From an uncultured bacterium (GTDB lineage Bacteria; Verrucomicrobiota; Kiritimatiellia; RFP12; UBA1067), in assembly GCA_946401765.1 (NCBI GenBank), contig CAMIVJ010000020.1, positions 1 through 15,488 on the forward strand: a stretch of 15,488 nt of DNA, given 5' to 3'. The notes under the pieces were generated by a model. It was not told the origin of the DNA and searched no databases. It was given only the letters and a program-made list of their open reading frames with translations. The translations under genes and the position numbers were made by a program. Positions within the stretch are counted from its first letter, which is position 1, and each line of letters opens with the position of its first letter. Positions 14,547 through 15,488 of this stretch are shown here, one piece after another.

Positions 14547-15488
14547 TCAGCGCTGCGAGCTTGCAAGGTCCGAACGCGGCACCACCACGAAATCTATAGT
14601 CTTGTAGCCCGCCCCTTCGTAGATTATACCAATGTCGCCGCTTGGAAGCACCGTCATGTCGGAGTACGCCGCGCCTTCCGGCTGCACGCATATTCCCTCG
14701 TTCCACGTGCGGCCGTCGTCGAACGACTCCCTGAGGAAGAGGCGCGCGCGGCGCTTGGGGCTGTTGCAGTTTGTGAAGAGGAGGGACTTGCCGAGGCGCA
14801 TGATCTGCGCGTTGCACTGAGGGTCGGCGAGATTGCGGTCGTACCACGACTGCCACGTGGCGCCGCGGTCGCGCGAGACATGTATCTGCCGTCCGCCGCC
14901 GCGCCAGCGCGAGTTGATCATCCACGCGCCGTCCGTGAGCTCGACGACCTTGCACTCGTCGCCGTTCTTCACGGGCTTGCCGATAGCGCGCCACGTCTTG
15001 CCGTGGTCGGTGGAGCCGAAGAGCGCATTGCCGTGGCCCACGCGCACGAGCGTGTGGAGAAGCGTGCCGTCCTTAGTCTGGGTGCCGGAGCCAGAGGTGA
15101 TGAAAATGAACCCGCCGGCGTTGTGCCCCTTGCCGAACGGCCACTCGGGGAAGGAGATGTCCTTCGTGATGTCGCGCGGCTTAGACCACGTCTTGCCGTT
15201 GTCGGACGACTCCTGAACGTGGAAGAGGTAGACGTTTCCCCACCGGTCGGAGCCGTCTGGGTTCTTCCAGTGCCAGACGTTGTAGAACAGGAAGATCTTC
15301 TTCGCCTCGGCGTCGACGATGAACGAGGGATCGCTGCCGCTCCACTTGTCGGCGTTCGTCCACGGCCAGGTCCACGTCGGTTCGCTCTGCGTCCACGTCT
15401 TGCCGCCGTCGGACGACCTGCGGCATACGATGTTGATCGGCTGGAACGCGTTGAGGTCGCCAATGTTGTCCCGGCGCGCGTCGCACAC
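14547..15488 (-). CDS. Exo-alpha-sialidase-like BNR/Asp-box protein, 5' end outside window
   Basis: The last 313 codons are present and the frame is open to the window edge; the GTG at the very edge is not taken as a start. Five Asp-boxes (S-x-D-x-G-x-T-W) are visible, counting from the edge: SSDGGKTW (25-32), SSDNGKTW (94-101), STDHGKTW (159-166), SRDRGATW (205-212) and SFDDGRTW (255-262). That is the six-bladed propeller of GH33-type sialidases. DARRDN near the edge, RWRGGGRQIHVS before the fourth box, and AYSDMTVLPSGDIGIIYE (273-290) fit sialidase active-site regions, with Y275 the likely nucleophile position and E291 or nearby Glu its partner. It would release sialic acid from glycoconjugates. 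A plain BNR-repeat protein of other specificity is possible. The signal peptide and first catalytic Arg must lie beyond the window. Confidence 0.88.
   Translation of the reverse strand: MCDARRDNIGDLNAFQPINIVCRRSSDGGKTWTQSEPTWTWPWTNADKWSGSDPSFIVDAEAKKIFLFYNVWHWKNPDGSDRWGNVYLFHVQESSDNGKTWSKPRDITKDISFPEWPFGKGHNAGGFIFITSGSGTQTKDGTLLHTLVRVGHGNALFGSTDHGKTWRAIGKPVKNGDECKVVELTDGAWMINSRWRGGGRQIHVSRDRGATWQSWYDRNLADPQCNAQIMRLGKSLLFTNCNSPKRRARLFLRESFDDGRTWNEGICVQPEGAAYSDMTVLPSGDIGIIYEGAGYKTIDFVVVPRSDLASSQR

Noticed and set aside
14534..14566. TTG start for lnt, 11 codons upstream
   Set aside because: It overlaps the sialidase gene by 20 bases. The ATG at 14533 has GAGAGG upstream and gives a normal Lnt N-terminus.
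1..15488. CRISPR arrays, insertion sequences, integrase or phage genes, restriction or toxin-antitoxin modules
   Set aside because: No regularly spaced repeats, transposase motifs or recognisable defence domains were found on either strand.

Overview
This is a GC-rich bacterial chromosomal window in which every supported gene, including the tRNA, lies on the minus strand. Read in the direction of transcription it runs from right to left. The gene mix points to a Gram-negative bacterium of the PVC group, most likely Verrucomicrobiota sensu lato (Kiritimatiellae or Lentisphaeria-like). It includes apolipoprotein N-acyltransferase (so lipoproteins and an outer membrane), several exported glycan- and mucin-directed proteins, a Tat-exported FAD oxidoreductase, an Aquifex-type aconitase, and intergenic sequence resembling repeats I associate with that group. 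This placement is inference; no rRNA or universal marker protein is present.

Layout in transcription order. (1) 15488-12857: the 3' part of a five-Asp-box sialidase, then lnt only 13 bases later. (2) 12837-12582: a clear extended -10 promoter, a 32-residue very basic protein whose transcript would be almost leaderless, tRNA-Cys(GCA) with encoded CCA, and a GC-rich hairpin. (3) 12560-6980: alkaline phosphatase, a YibE/F-family membrane protein and a GT4 glycosyltransferase joined by two ATGA stop/start overlaps, then an exported heparinase II/III-like protein 27 bases on. (4) 6939-1131: a near-consensus promoter and a leader of about 80 bases with mutually exclusive hairpins, followed by aconitase, an M60 (enhancin-like) zinc metallopeptidase and a Tat-signal FAD-dependent oxidoreductase. 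(5) 947-1: an extended -10 promoter, a 56-residue protein made of two C-x2-C zinc-binding-like repeats, a 202-residue aspartic-protease-like protein with two DTG motifs, and the first 26 codons of another gene cut by the left edge.

Functionally, sialidase, M60 peptidase and heparinase-like protein fit a bacterium feeding on host or algal sialylated glycoproteins and acidic polysaccharides. Alkaline phosphatase would recover phosphate. Aconitase and Lnt are housekeeping.

The least conventional parts are the left-end unit (tandem CxxC protein plus double-DTG protein), the near-leaderless basic mini-protein joined to tRNA-Cys, and the 949-1130 intergenic block, which may be a copy of a dispersed repeat. 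No transposase, CRISPR array, phage gene or attachment site was seen. No gene-free stretch exceeds about 215 bases.
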